DNA of 63,145 nt, taken from the NCBI GenBank assembly GCA_902384525.1, contig CABMCA010000077.1, positions 1 through 63,145 of the forward strand, in the 5' to 3' direction. The number at the start of each line of letters is the position of its first letter. The first letter of the stretch is position 1. This DNA is from an uncultured archaeon. GTDB lineage: Archaea > Halobacteriota > Methanosarcinia > Methanosarcinales > Methanoperedenaceae. Positions 8,683-16,634 of the stretch are shown here, one piece after another. The notes beneath the pieces are model-generated. The model was not told where the DNA came from, made no database searches, and saw only the letters and a list, made by a program, of their open reading frames with translations. A program made the position numbers and the translations under genes.

Positions 8683-8754
8683 CGAAGCGCCATCGATTAC
8701 CACTATGCTTTGACCCCTGAAGAGATCGTTGAGAATTTCAATACGGGGAAGTAA
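8683..8754 (+). pseudogene. C-terminal gene stump (HYALTPEEIVENFNTGK)
   Basis: The short frame RSAIDYHYALTPEEIVENFNTGK ends at TAA 8752-8754 with no start codon of its own. A divergent copy of its middle (CACTATGCT.TGACCC...GAGATC) recurs at 9809-9835, fused to the sarcinarray fragment. It looks like the tail of a lost gene and marks a recombination scar. The parent gene is not recognised. Confidence 0.35.
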
Positions 8755-8890
8755 AATGAATCAAAAAACATGCGGGTCCTTTAAAGGAAAAAATGAAATC
8801 ATTCACAAAAAATCACTTTCACATCGCTCTAACAACCTTTTTTAACCTTGCTGGTATCTTGACCATGCAAGAAATTTATTCTATCGAGAG

Positions 8891-9745
8891 ATGAACATGG
8901 ACTCAAAAGAAGCGCTTGTTGTTTTTGAAGGTACTAAAATAAGACGAATATGGCATGATGAACAGTGGTATTTTTCAGTGGTTGATGTTTTACAAGTTTT
9001 GACAGATAGTCCAACGCCAAGGCAGTATTGGGGCAAAATTAAAGACAGAGAATTTCAAAAACTTGAGTTGTCCCCAATTTGGGTACAACTGAAACTACCA
9101 TCCGCAGATGGTAAAAGTTACAAAACCGACTGCGCCAACACCGAATCCATGTTCAGGATAATCCAATCCATTCCTTCAAAAAAAGCTGAACCATTCAAAA
9201 GATGGCTCGCAAAAGTCGGATACGAAAGGATACAGGAAATAGAAAATCCAGAACTTGCGCAGGACAGGGTTAAGGAATATTATGAACTCAAAGGCTATCC
9301 AGAGGATTGGATCGACAAGAGGCTAAGAGGCATAGCGATTCGGCAGGATTTAACTGATGAATGGAAAACAAGGGGTATTCAGGAGAAAAAAGACTTTGCG
9401 ATACTCACGAATGAGATATCAAAGGCTACATTTGGCAAAACCGTTAGTGAATACAAAGAATTCAAAAGCCTGGAAAGGGACAGCCAGAATCTGAGAGACC
9501 ATATGACGGACTGGGAGTTGATCCTTACTATGGTCGGTGAAAAAGCAACAACGGATATTACAATTTCTAAAGATTCCCTGGGATTTGAAGAATGCAAGGA
9601 TTCTGCTGTTGAAGGCGGCACAATTGCAAAGAATACACGGAAAGAGCTTGAGGAAAAAACAGGAAAATCCGTAATTTCTAATGAAAATTATCTTCACTTA
9701 ACTGGAAAGAAACAAAGAAAGGTGAAGGGATTTCTATCAAAATGA
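8891..9745 (+). CDS. BRO-N domain protein (phage antirepressor-like)
   Basis: The 284-residue protein begins with a BRO-N DNA-binding domain (about residues 8-110: ALVVFEGTKIRRIWHDEQWYFS then VVDVLQVLTDS), followed by a charged helical region (GYERIQEIENPELAQ) and a conserved C-terminal part (MTDWELILTMVGEKATTDI). BRO-family proteins are found in viruses and mobile elements and are thought to regulate transcription. Two ATGs are possible (8891, 8897); the second has the better spacing from GAGAG. Its position at the right end of the restriction island supports a mobile origin. Its role here is not known. Confidence 0.75.
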   Translation: MNMDSKEALVVFEGTKIRRIWHDEQWYFSVVDVLQVLTDSPTPRQYWGKIKDREFQKLELSPIWVQLKLPSADGKSYKTDCANTESMFRIIQSIPSKKAEPFKRWLAKVGYERIQEIENPELAQDRVKEYYELKGYPEDWIDKRLRGIAIRQDLTDEWKTRGIQEKKDFAILTNEISKATFGKTVSEYKEFKSLERDSQNLRDHMTDWELILTMVGEKATTDITISKDSLGFEECKDSAVEGGTIAKNTRKELEEKTGKSVISNENYLHLTGKKQRKVKGFLSK

Positions 9746-9805
9746 CAAAGATGACCAAAATAACAGAAATTCCATCTTCTAGTAAAGAAATTAGTAAAGA
9801 AATTT

Positions 9806-10006
9806 TTGCACTATGCTCTGACCCTTGGAGAGATCACCATCGCCAACCCCTACATCCTCGACGAGCAGTACACCGGCGCCGCCGCCACGACTTCCGCACC
9901 GGAAATAACAGGAACGGGCGCTCCGGCAAAGTCGACACCATTCCCCTCAGGGATTTTTGTCTTTATGGCGCTGCTTGTTGCGTGGCGCTTCAGAACGAAA
10001 GCGTGA
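9806..10006 (+). pseudogene. Duplicated C-terminal fragment of the sarcinarray protein
   Basis: From about 9833 the frame reads ITIANPYILDEQYTGAAATT, then a Pro/Thr linker, TPFPSGIFVFMALLVAWRF and a basic tail: the same C-terminal segment as residues ~139-197 of the protein at 398-991. DNA identity is highest in CACCATCGCCAACCCC and on through GCAGTACACCGGCGCCGCC. No signal peptide or N-terminal domain is present. The preceding codons (HYALTLGE) belong to a different relic, copied from the stump at 8683. This is a truncated copy rather than a gene. Confidence 0.75.
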
Positions 10007-10035
10007 CGCTATTTTTTATTTATCGACTGAATTGT

Positions 10036-10067
10036 AGCGCCGGCATCAGCCTGTCCAGTCCGGCGCT
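10036..10067. other. GC-rich stem-loop after the sarcinarray fragment
   Basis: AGCGCCGG (10036-10043) pairs perfectly with CCGGCGCT (10060-10067) across a 16-base loop. It lies between the fragment ending at 10006 and the convergent small gene ending at 10091. It could act as a bidirectional terminator, but there is no T-run. Confidence 0.35.
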
Positions 10068-10090
10068 GGTCTAGCCTCTATCCAAGAAAA

Positions 10091-10252
10091 TTATTGTTTT
10101 TGAAATGAACTGTCTATGAAATCTTTATATTGCTTTGACCATACTTTGTTTGGCGTCGCTTTAATCCATTCAACGTATCTATCAATGAAATCCAATCGTT
10201 CCTTGAAATTAGCTTTTTTTTCTTTTTTTAGTTCTTCTATATCAACTTTCAT
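10091..10252 (-). CDS. Small charged protein, 53 residues
   Basis: Reading the minus strand, ATG at 10252 gives MKVDIEELKKEKKANFKERL and onward, with a conserved-looking block FIDRYVEWIKATPNKVWSKQ before the end. The start overlaps the end of the upstream 59-residue gene by 11 bases, a typical coupled pair. The sequence is helical and basic, with no membrane segment. I recall similar short archaeal proteins with a (V/Y)EW(I/V)K-TPNKVWSKQ motif but cannot name the family. Toxin-antitoxin or regulatory roles are possible but unsupported. Confidence 0.6.
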   Translation of the reverse strand: MKVDIEELKKEKKANFKERLDFIDRYVEWIKATPNKVWSKQYKDFIDSSFQKQ

Positions 10253-10421
10253 CGAAGTCTCCAAGGTACTTTTTAACTTTATTATCTGATATCTTGAGCT
10301 TACCTAAAAACATTTTCAGCATTACATTATCCAGATTTTCTATAAAATCCAGAACAAAACTATCAAGTAAAGTAAGCTCCCTGTTGAAGATTATTGTCTC
10401 ATCTTTGAATTCTATTTCCAT
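10242..10421 (-). CDS. Small acidic protein, 59 residues, paired with the next gene
   Basis: The minus-strand frame from ATG 10421 reads MEIEFKDETIIFNRELTLLD and onward, ending YLGDFDES. It is acidic, probably alpha-helical after an N-terminal beta pair, and could be the partner of the basic 53-residue protein whose gene it overlaps. An opposite-charge tiny pair with overlapping frames recalls toxin-antitoxin modules such as VapBC or RelBE. No catalytic motif is visible, so that is inference only. Confidence 0.6.
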   Translation of the reverse strand: MEIEFKDETIIFNRELTLLDSFVLDFIENLDNVMLKMFLGKLKISDNKVKKYLGDFDES

Positions 10422-10507
10422 TTATCGTTCCTGATTCATTAGCAGGCTTTTCACCTAATATAACTTTTCAAAACTACCCCTAAATGCCCTATCCAGCATA
10501 GCCGGCA

Positions 10508-11731
10508 TCAGCGCTCATCACCCAGCCCATACATATCCTTTAATCCATGTCCTGTGGCAATACAAACAACTGTGCCTTCCAGCTTATTCTTTATATATCC
10601 AGCATACGCAACAGCGCCGCTGGGTTCAACAAAAATCCCATTACAGGAAAGCAGATTACGCGCCAATAGCGCCTCATTATCTGTGATCTTTATGGCAAAG
10701 CCTCCTGAATCCCTTATTGCCCTGAGTGCGGCCAGGCCATCTATCGGATCTCCACATGCAATGGCTGTTGCTATTGTCTTTGGGTTTTTTACAGGGATTA
10801 TTTCTTTTAAGTTATTTTCCCAGGCATCAGCCACTGGCGCGCAATTTTCAACCTGTACGCCTATAATTCCGGGTATTTTATCTGTTATCCCCACAAGCAC
10901 AAGCTCGCGGAATGCTTCATAAATGCTCCATATCAGTGTTCCATTACCAACCGGCACTACAATATAATCGGGAACATGCCAGTACAACTGGTCTGCTATT
11001 TCAAATCCTACAGTTTTTGTGCCTTCGCTGCGCCATGGATAATCTCCTGTCAGGAATGAATCGCTGTTTGACATCACAAATTCTTCGGCACGCCTCATGG
11101 CCACAGAATAATCTCCGGCAACAGGTATCGTTTCTGCACCATATGCTTTTATCTGCGTGATCTTTTCTTTTCCCACGATATCAGGAATGAACACTTTGCA
11201 TTTTAGCCCTGCAAAAGCCGCATATGCGGCCATGGATGCACCCATATTGCCAGTTGATGCAAGCGCCACTTTTTTCTTCTTGAACTCAAGCGCTTTTGTT
11301 ATTTCAAGAGAGGATCCCCTGTCTTTAAAAGAGCCTGTGGGGTTTGTAGCTTCGTATTTTATGAGCAATCGCCCTGTTTTTGAAAGTCTTTTATTTTCAA
11401 GAAGAGGTGTGCCGCCTTCACCCATCGAAATGCACTTTGAAAGGTCTTTTACAGGCATGAAAGCCCAGTATTTCCAGTGGGTCGCAGGTGTGCGCATGAA
11501 TTCATCGCGAAGAATTACTTTTTTTATGGATTTGTAATCATATTCAGCATCCACAGCCGAGCCGCACTCGCACCTTGGAATTGGCAACCGCTCTATTTCA
11601 TAGGGTTTATGCAGCCTTCCGCACCTGAAACATCTAAAACCTGTAACGTAAACCATTGATACTAATTCATGCTCTTCTAAAATATTATCGTTTTGGAATG
11701 TTTTTCCACAGATATTACATCTATATTTCAA
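10508..11731 (-). CDS. thrC: Threonine synthase
   Basis: The enzyme converts O-phosphohomoserine to threonine using PLP. The 407-residue protein starts with a zinc-ribbon-like region (YRCNICGKTF, FRCFRCGRLH and RCECGSA), then the fold-type II PLP core: GEGGTPL near 104, the lysine-binding motif NPTGSFKDRG (about 130-139) and a STGNMGASMAAYA substrate loop. The phosphate-binding VPVGNGT is present. Length and motifs fit archaeal ThrC. An additional C2H2-like look at the N-terminus (CNICGKTF) is unusual but is consistent with the extended zinc region. It is transcribed away from the gene at 11808 from a shared AT-rich spacer. Confidence 0.9.
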   Translation of the reverse strand: MKYRCNICGKTFQNDNILEEHELVSMVYVTGFRCFRCGRLHKPYEIERLPIPRCECGSAVDAEYDYKSIKKVILRDEFMRTPATHWKYWAFMPVKDLSKCISMGEGGTPLLENKRLSKTGRLLIKYEATNPTGSFKDRGSSLEITKALEFKKKKVALASTGNMGASMAAYAAFAGLKCKVFIPDIVGKEKITQIKAYGAETIPVAGDYSVAMRRAEEFVMSNSDSFLTGDYPWRSEGTKTVGFEIADQLYWHVPDYIVVPVGNGTLIWSIYEAFRELVLVGITDKIPGIIGVQVENCAPVADAWENNLKEIIPVKNPKTIATAIACGDPIDGLAALRAIRDSGGFAIKITDNEALLARNLLSCNGIFVEPSGAVAYAGYIKNKLEGTVVCIATGHGLKDMYGLGDER

Positions 11732-11807
11732 TTGAAAAAATGTTTCATGATAATAATAACAATTATAATTATATAATCAATTAGATATATATAAATAGAT
11801 AAAGGTA

Positions 11808-12230
11808 ATGTTTAGAATTGGTGTGTATGAGATGACCTACCCGAAAGATCACGTGAATAATCTGGAAAATCAAGATATAAACAGTGAGATAAAATATAAT
11901 TTTCTTTATAGATTTAAATCTTTGATCGGTGGTAATTCCGGATATATACGATTTATAATATTATTTGGAATATTATTCACAATACTGCAAATATCTGACC
12001 TGGCGATCACGTATTTTGCCCTTCAAAACCCGCAAAACAAAGAACTCAATCCCTTGTATAACCAGGAATGGTTCGTCCCGTTCAAATTATCAATAGTCTT
12101 TCTCATAATGCTGGTAATGCATCGAATTCCTGTTCAAAACCGAAGGATGGCAAAGGGCGCAATGTTAGGAATGATATACATGTATTTGTTTATTAATTTT
12201 AACAATCTTTACTTCTTGTTGAATTCTTAA
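11808..12230 (+). CDS. Small membrane protein, DUF5658-like
   Basis: A 140-residue protein with a charged N-terminal region and three predicted membrane helices (about 48-68, 85-103, 110-138). The pattern SDLAITYFALQNP...ELNPLYNQ resembles the DUF5658 family (ITLxxxxxG..EANP). The ATG at 11808 has only a weak ribosome binding site. A TATA-like run at 11784-11796 lies so close that the ATG at 11832 may be the real start, unless the earlier TATA-like string near 11771 is used. Function unknown. Confidence 0.65.
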   Translation: MFRIGVYEMTYPKDHVNNLENQDINSEIKYNFLYRFKSLIGGNSGYIRFIILFGILFTILQISDLAITYFALQNPQNKELNPLYNQEWFVPFKLSIVFLIMLVMHRIPVQNRRMAKGAMLGMIYMYLFINFNNLYFLLNS

Positions 12231-12250
12231 ACAAGATTAAAAAAAACAAA

Positions 12251-12712
12251 TTATAAATATGTCCATCTGCTAAAAGTCGCTGCCTGCCCCGCATATTTGT
12301 TATTCTCATCAATGATATTCCAGACCGTGCCTTTTTCAATCAAGAAGCGCCTACCTGTGCCAGATATGCGTACTCCGCGGTATGTGTCGATATATCCATT
12401 GCGTCTGACCTCTTCAAGGAGTCTTTCACGATCTTCCCGATTAACAGGTTCCGCAGTAAGGCGCGATGGCATTTTAATGAATTCTTCCCATGTCATCTCC
12501 CACAGGTCAAGTGCTGCCTGGTTACCGTAGTTCAAAACAGGATCTTCCTGTGTTCCATGCGAGAGAACTATGAACGGCTGATAAAATAGTGCCCTGGCGC
12601 GCTCTTGTAGTCCACCAGGAGGAATAAGCTCTCGTCCTGTCAAGCGTAAGTAGCTTTGCAGCAGCTGGTCAACGTGTTTGATCAATAGAGTGTCGTCAAA
12701 TGGATGAGACAT
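12251..12712 (-). CDS. MEKHLA domain protein
   Basis: The 153-residue protein matches the PAS-like MEKHLA domain: VLSHGTQEDPVLNYGNQAAL, followed by DLWEMTWEEFIKMPSR, then RLTAEPVNREDRERLLEEV and the C-terminal RFLIEKGTVWNIIDENN. The whole protein is this single domain, as in stand-alone bacterial members. MEKHLA proteins are better known from plants, cyanobacteria and proteobacteria, so lateral acquisition is possible. Ligand and function are not established. It follows pcc1 by 6 bases and may be read with that operon. Confidence 0.8.
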   Translation of the reverse strand: MSHPFDDTLLIKHVDQLLQSYLRLTGRELIPPGGLQERARALFYQPFIVLSHGTQEDPVLNYGNQAALDLWEMTWEEFIKMPSRLTAEPVNREDRERLLEEVRRNGYIDTYRGVRISGTGRRFLIEKGTVWNIIDENNKYAGQAATFSRWTYL

Positions 12713-12718
12713 GAAATA

Positions 12719-12982
12719 TCAATTTGTCTTTTTAGTACATGATCCAGGGATCTTATTATTTAAATTTATCATTTCATACGCAATTTTTGCATTCATCAGG
12801 TAATCATCAACCGAAGCAAGGATCGTACCCACCCTTTCTCCTTCGAATAAAACGACCGCAGAACCATCCTCAATAATCGTCTTTATTCCAGGAACATTAT
12901 CCGGCGCCAGGGACTGTGCAATAATATTAACCAGTTCTCCTGCTCTTTCACCTTTGAATGTTAATTTTCCTTCTATCTTCAT
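12719..12982 (-). CDS. pcc1: KEOPS complex subunit Pcc1
   Basis: Pcc1 is the small dimerising subunit of KEOPS, which makes the universal t6A modification of ANN-decoding tRNAs. The 87 residues show the expected alpha/beta pattern: a beta strand with basic residues (KLTFKGERAGELVNIIAQSL), an APDN motif, a central strand pair (IIEDGSAVVLFEGERVG) and the C-terminal helix (ASVDDYLMNAKIAYEM). Its start overlaps the recJ stop (ATGA), giving the order rps15-recJ-pcc1, a synteny I recall from many Euryarchaeota. Confidence 0.85.
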   Translation of the reverse strand: MKIEGKLTFKGERAGELVNIIAQSLAPDNVPGIKTIIEDGSAVVLFEGERVGTILASVDDYLMNAKIAYEMINLNNKIPGSCTKKTN

Positions 12983-14298
12983 GCTTTTGGTTTTAACTGT
13001 TTTTCAATAATTGAATCGACCTGATCTATGAACTTCATTGCCGTCCCGATGGGTATCGTGGCGCCGGATGCAACATCATGCCCCCCTCCCATGCCTCCGA
13101 CAGTTGCTGATGCTTCCCTCATAGCCGCTGCAAGATCAAGTCCTCTGTCCACCAATTTCCTTGTCCCGCGACCTGAAACACGGATCTTTTCCTCAATTTC
13201 GTTAAATGTGAGGAAAGGTTTATCCGGATATAAGTATCGCGTCATCGTTCCTGCAATTATTCCCGTGCCACTTGAATCCTCCAGAAGCACATACCTGAAA
13301 CTCCGGGCTGACTTGATCCGGGCTTGTGCTTTTTTAATTACGCTGATCAAAGCGCGCTGGTTCTCTCGTGCTATGACCTTTGCCTCATCAATGACCGATT
13401 CATCCCGCATACACAGCGAAAGTGCAATTCCTGCCTTTTCATCTTTACCGCAAGCGTTCAGGATATTTACAAAATCATAAATATTTTGTACAACTTCCCT
13501 GCCCAGGTTATAGTTGTCACCTATAAGAGAATCAATAGCCGGAAGGCTTCCCTGCTTTACAAGTTTTAATATGATTACAGAAGAAAGTTTCGTCAATTGT
13601 TCTTCTGAAAGATTTCGTAATTCACCTTTTATTCCAAGATTATCCAGAAAGACCTTGATCTTATCCTTATCACCGGTTATATCAAGATAAGGGTCTACAC
13701 TATTTTCAAAAATTTCTGCGAGGGATCCATCCCCCATTCGAAGCCCTCTACTGGAAGTTACTGTCTTCCTGGCAATGGCTTCATCGAGGATAAATTTATT
13801 AGCGCCTTTCATTGGCTGTTTATCCCCTGTCGCCCCTGCAATAGCAAGTCCTGCAAGATCGGTATTGTCGCCCATCTGACGAGCCACCATGTAAGCGCCA
13901 CATGAAGCACATAATTCAGTTGAGCCGTCAATACCCACAAGATGCGGGTTGAACTGGACATGTTCCAGTTTCCCTGTTGGTTTATGATGGTCTATTATTA
14001 TGGCTTCTTTTATCCTGGAAGTCAGTTCGACCTGGCCGCTTCCCATGTCGCAAAGAATAACGGGTCCATTGGATGTTTTTTCAATTAAGCCTAAAGTTGA
14101 TTGGTCAAACTGGCTGACTATCGTAGCATGAAAAAGTATGCCCTTCCTCTGAAGGGCATTACACATGATACCGGCAGCAGATAAGCCATCAGCATCGTTA
14201 TGCGAAATAAGCCGAACTATATCATGTTCCAATATGGCTTCTGCTACCTGCCTGCTTAAAGCCTCAAGTTCAGCGAGGCTTTCCTGTCCATCAGTCAT
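12979..14298 (-). CDS. recJ: DHH-family single-stranded DNA exonuclease, archaeal RecJ/GAN type
   Basis: A 439-residue DHH/DHHA1 phosphoesterase. Motifs visible: HNDADGLSAAGI (about 34-45), CDMGSG (about 83-88), the DHH triad in IIDHHKP (about 99-105), and C-terminal GGMGGGHDVASGATIP (about 401-416) of the DHHA1 domain. Archaeal relatives act as the GINS-associated nuclease or in RNA and DNA end processing. It lies 6 bases after rps15 and overlaps pcc1, consistent with a translation/replication operon. The exact substrate cannot be told from sequence alone. Confidence 0.87.
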   Translation of the reverse strand: MTDGQESLAELEALSRQVAEAILEHDIVRLISHNDADGLSAAGIMCNALQRKGILFHATIVSQFDQSTLGLIEKTSNGPVILCDMGSGQVELTSRIKEAIIIDHHKPTGKLEHVQFNPHLVGIDGSTELCASCGAYMVARQMGDNTDLAGLAIAGATGDKQPMKGANKFILDEAIARKTVTSSRGLRMGDGSLAEIFENSVDPYLDITGDKDKIKVFLDNLGIKGELRNLSEEQLTKLSSVIILKLVKQGSLPAIDSLIGDNYNLGREVVQNIYDFVNILNACGKDEKAGIALSLCMRDESVIDEAKVIARENQRALISVIKKAQARIKSARSFRYVLLEDSSGTGIIAGTMTRYLYPDKPFLTFNEIEEKIRVSGRGTRKLVDRGLDLAAAMREASATVGGMGGGHDVASGATIPIGTAMKFIDQVDSIIEKQLKPKA

Positions 14299-14304
14299 CG
14301 GGAC

Positions 14305-14760
14305 TTATGAAATGAGCATTTCTGCTCTCTGAATAGAGAATTTCCAGTCTGCTGGAAGTACACCCTCACGGCGATAATATTTTTCAAGTCTCCTAATTTT
14401 TGATATCTTATTATTAAGCGCGCGCTTATTATGCATATCTTTAGGATTCTTTAAAAGGTGTTTATTGAGGTCAAGTACATCGATTATAATATTATGAATA
14501 TCCTCCGGGACTTTTGAAGAAACATTTTTTTCCTTCATTATGGTCCCTATTTTCTTACCCGTCACAAGTGTGACATCAGGGACGCCATAACGGTCTCTTA
14601 AGATCATACCGATCTTGCTTGAGGATGTTCCGCTCGTTGCAAGCTGCTGTATAGTACTCTCGATCTCATCCTTGTTCGTGTTCGACCACTTTGGGGGCTC
14701 CGTCCTGATTGGTTTTGTGGACCCTGCCTGACCTTTTTTGCGTGTGTGCATTCTTGCCAT
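14305..14760 (-). CDS. rps15: 30S ribosomal protein S15
   Basis: The archaeal and eukaryotic long form of S15 (151 residues), binding the central domain of 16S rRNA. It shows the N-terminal extension MARMHTRKKGQAGSTKP, the PPKWSNTN block, the GTSSSKIGMILRDRYGVPDV motif and the conserved C-terminal LNNKISKIRRLEKYYRREG. A GGAG lies just before the start, and a TATA-like CGCTTATATGAATT sits at 14801-14814 on the minus strand. First gene of the rps15-recJ-pcc1 operon. Confidence 0.95.
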   Translation of the reverse strand: MARMHTRKKGQAGSTKPIRTEPPKWSNTNKDEIESTIQQLATSGTSSSKIGMILRDRYGVPDVTLVTGKKIGTIMKEKNVSSKVPEDIHNIIIDVLDLNKHLLKNPKDMHNKRALNNKISKIRRLEKYYRREGVLPADWKFSIQRAEMLIS

Positions 14761-14800
14761 TTAATTTTCTCCAATAATTATTATTTCCAATTGATTTTCA

Positions 14801-14814
14801 AATTCATATAAGCG
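14801..14814 (-). promoter_or_regulatory. Candidate TATA box for the rps15 operon
   Basis: On the minus strand CGCTTATATGAATT lies about 45 bases before the rps15 ATG. It abuts the left end of the decayed cytochrome gene. Confidence 0.35.
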
Positions 14815-15111
14815 AAGGCAACCCATTATGGTGGTAGGATATTAAATACCTTTCCAAAAACACAGCTTCCGAATACTCTGGCATTCCTGGACGGCAAAGC
14901 ATTCAATCCCCAACAGGTCACAGACGGGGTTGTAACCGGAACAAATGTGTCTGGGGCTACATTGATTCCGAATGCTTTCGGCCCTTCAGTTCTATCAGTT
15001 GGCCATTCCGTCGCCGGTGCCCCAAGCAGGCATAGACTTTAATAAGAATGCTGCGGCGCGTGGGGATGAACTCTTCAGCGGAAAGGCGCAACAACTGCCA
15101 CACTGAGCCCG
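14812..15111 (+). pseudogene. Decayed c-type cytochrome gene
   Basis: The frame at 14851 reads FPKTQLPNTLAFLDGKAFNP, then QQVTDGVVTGTNVSGATLIP and VLSVGHSVAGAPSRH, ending at a TAA (15040-15042). From 15029 another frame continues GIDFNKNAAARGDELFSGKA. After a second shift the bases read RNNCHTEP, exactly where a CxxCH heme site is expected, with the first Cys codon changed TGC to CGC. There is no start codon. The pattern ARG-ELF-GKA-C--CH is typical of the class I domain of di-heme cytochrome or cytochrome peroxidase-like proteins. Two frameshifts and a lost heme Cys mark a dead remnant. Confidence 0.6.
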
Positions 15112-15141
15112 TTAAACTTAAAAGTGCAAGCCTTCCTGTCC

Positions 15142-15154
15142 AAAATACTTATTA
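15142..15154 (+). promoter_or_regulatory. Candidate TATA box for citrate synthase
   Basis: AAATACTTATTAG lies about 40 bases before the citrate synthase ATG, with GTGGGG as the likely ribosome binding site at 15176-15181. Confidence 0.3.
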
Positions 15155-15188
15155 GCTGCCGAGTCCTTCTAAAAAGTGGGGTTATATA

Positions 15189-16361
15189 ATGCTGGAAACC
15201 AAGGATATCGGACTAAGAGGCGTTCCGGTCGCTGATACAAGAATAAGTGCAGTAGACGGGGAAAAGGGCAGATTGATCTACCGGGGATACGATATAGAAA
15301 TACTTGCTGAAAACTCAACTTATGAAGAAACAGCCTATTTAATGCTCTATGAGACCCTTCCCACCAGGAAAGAATTAGAAATATTTAAAGAAACGCTCGC
15401 TTCTGAAAGGCATCTTCCGGCAGGGATTGTCAGGCATATGAAAAAGAGGAAAAAGACCGCCCATCCCATGGATGTCCTCCAATCAGTGATACCGATGCTT
15501 GCAGATTTTGATGATGCGGCAAGACTGAATACAAAAGGATCACAGATAAAAACCTCCATAAAGCTAATCGCCACAATGCCAACCATTGTTGCATACTGGG
15601 ACAGGATAAGGAAAAATCTTGAAATAAGAAAACCGGATGAAAAACTGGGATCGGCTGCAAACTTCCTGTATATGCTGAATGGGGAAATACCTGATGTACA
15701 GACCGCAAAAGATTTTGATACATGTCTTGTACTTCATGCAGAACACTCTTTTAATGCTTCTACTTTCGCTGCCAGGGTTGTGGCTTCGACACGTGCGCAT
15801 ATGTACGCATGTACAGGCGCGGCACTGGCTGCGCTTTCAGGCGAACTTCACGGCGGCGCCAATGCCCAGGTAATGAAAATGCTTTTTGATATTGATAAAA
15901 CTGAAAGAGTTGAAAAGTGGATAAATTCAAAACTGGATGCAGGAGAAAAGATCATGGGTATGGGGCATGCGGTTTATAAGACGTGGGACCCCCGTGCAAA
16001 GATACTTTCCGGCATCTCAGGAAAACTCGCAGAAAGGACGGGAAATACAAAATGGTTCGAATTATCCAGAAAAATTGAAAATGTAGTTCGGAGGGAATTT
16101 AAGGAACGCAAAGGAAAGGAAATCTATCCGAATGTGGACTTTTACAGTCCTTCCATTTACTGCGTTATGGGAATTGATCCAGACCTCTTTACCCCGGTTT
16201 TTGCGATTTCAAGGATATCAGGATGGTGCGCGCATATTATAGAAGAGAAATTTGCCGAGGCGCAGCCAAAAGCTGTAATCTACAGACCTGAAGCTGAGTA
16301 TGTCGGGAGATACTGCGGACTTGAAGGATGCAAGTACATGCCTTTAGAGAAACGCGAATAA
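15189..16361 (+). CDS. gltA: Citrate synthase
   Basis: Condenses acetyl-CoA and oxaloacetate to citrate. The 390-residue protein is of the short archaeal/Gram-positive dimeric type. It begins with the GLRGVPVADTRISAVDGEKG block and LIYRGYDI. Catalytic residues are visible: His in GELHGGANAQV (about 219-229), His in GMGHAVYKTWDPRA (about 257-270) and Asp in NVDFYSPSIY (about 318-327). C-terminal RPEAEYVG is conserved. It is the Si-type enzyme, not the Re-citrate synthase of some anaerobes. It appears monocistronic; a 60-residue membrane protein follows. Confidence 0.95.
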   Translation: MLETKDIGLRGVPVADTRISAVDGEKGRLIYRGYDIEILAENSTYEETAYLMLYETLPTRKELEIFKETLASERHLPAGIVRHMKKRKKTAHPMDVLQSVIPMLADFDDAARLNTKGSQIKTSIKLIATMPTIVAYWDRIRKNLEIRKPDEKLGSAANFLYMLNGEIPDVQTAKDFDTCLVLHAEHSFNASTFAARVVASTRAHMYACTGAALAALSGELHGGANAQVMKMLFDIDKTERVEKWINSKLDAGEKIMGMGHAVYKTWDPRAKILSGISGKLAERTGNTKWFELSRKIENVVRREFKERKGKEIYPNVDFYSPSIYCVMGIDPDLFTPVFAISRISGWCAHIIEEKFAEAQPKAVIYRPEAEYVGRYCGLEGCKYMPLEKRE

Positions 16362-16401
16362 CAAAGTTATCAAAATTTTAAGGGGAAATCCTGATAATAA
16401 A

Positions 16402-16584
16402 ATGGAAGTTTACAGGCTGGTATTTTTTAAACTTGCTCCGGAAGAGTTCATACTTGCAGAGGCTACGGGGCTGGGGCAGTTTTACCTGATTTCCAGGTAT
16501 TTCATATATGCGGCTCTGCTTGCGTGGGCTGTTACTTTTATCGTGATGATTCGGAGGATCAGGAATAAAGTGGTCGGACGATAG
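16402..16584 (+). CDS. Small membrane protein, 60 residues
   Basis: The frame gives an N-terminal amphipathic segment, one clear membrane helix (about residues 30-51: LISRYFIYAALLAWAVTFIV) and a basic tail (RRIRNKVVGR), the positive-inside pattern of a real single-span protein. AGGGGAAA lies about 13 bases upstream. It follows citrate synthase by 40 bases and may be co-transcribed. No family is recognised. Confidence 0.45.
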   Translation: MEVYRLVFFKLAPEEFILAEATGLGQFYLISRYFIYAALLAWAVTFIVMIRRIRNKVVGR

Positions 16585-16634
16585 CTTTTTGGGATATAAA
16601 AAAAGAATTTAAAAAATAGAAATTTAGGTCATTT

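Noticed and set aside
9742-10074. 110-codon ORF overlapping the BRO gene end and the sarcinarray fragment
   Set aside because: It reads the sarcinarray repeat in the wrong frame (Arg/His-rich) and has no independent support.
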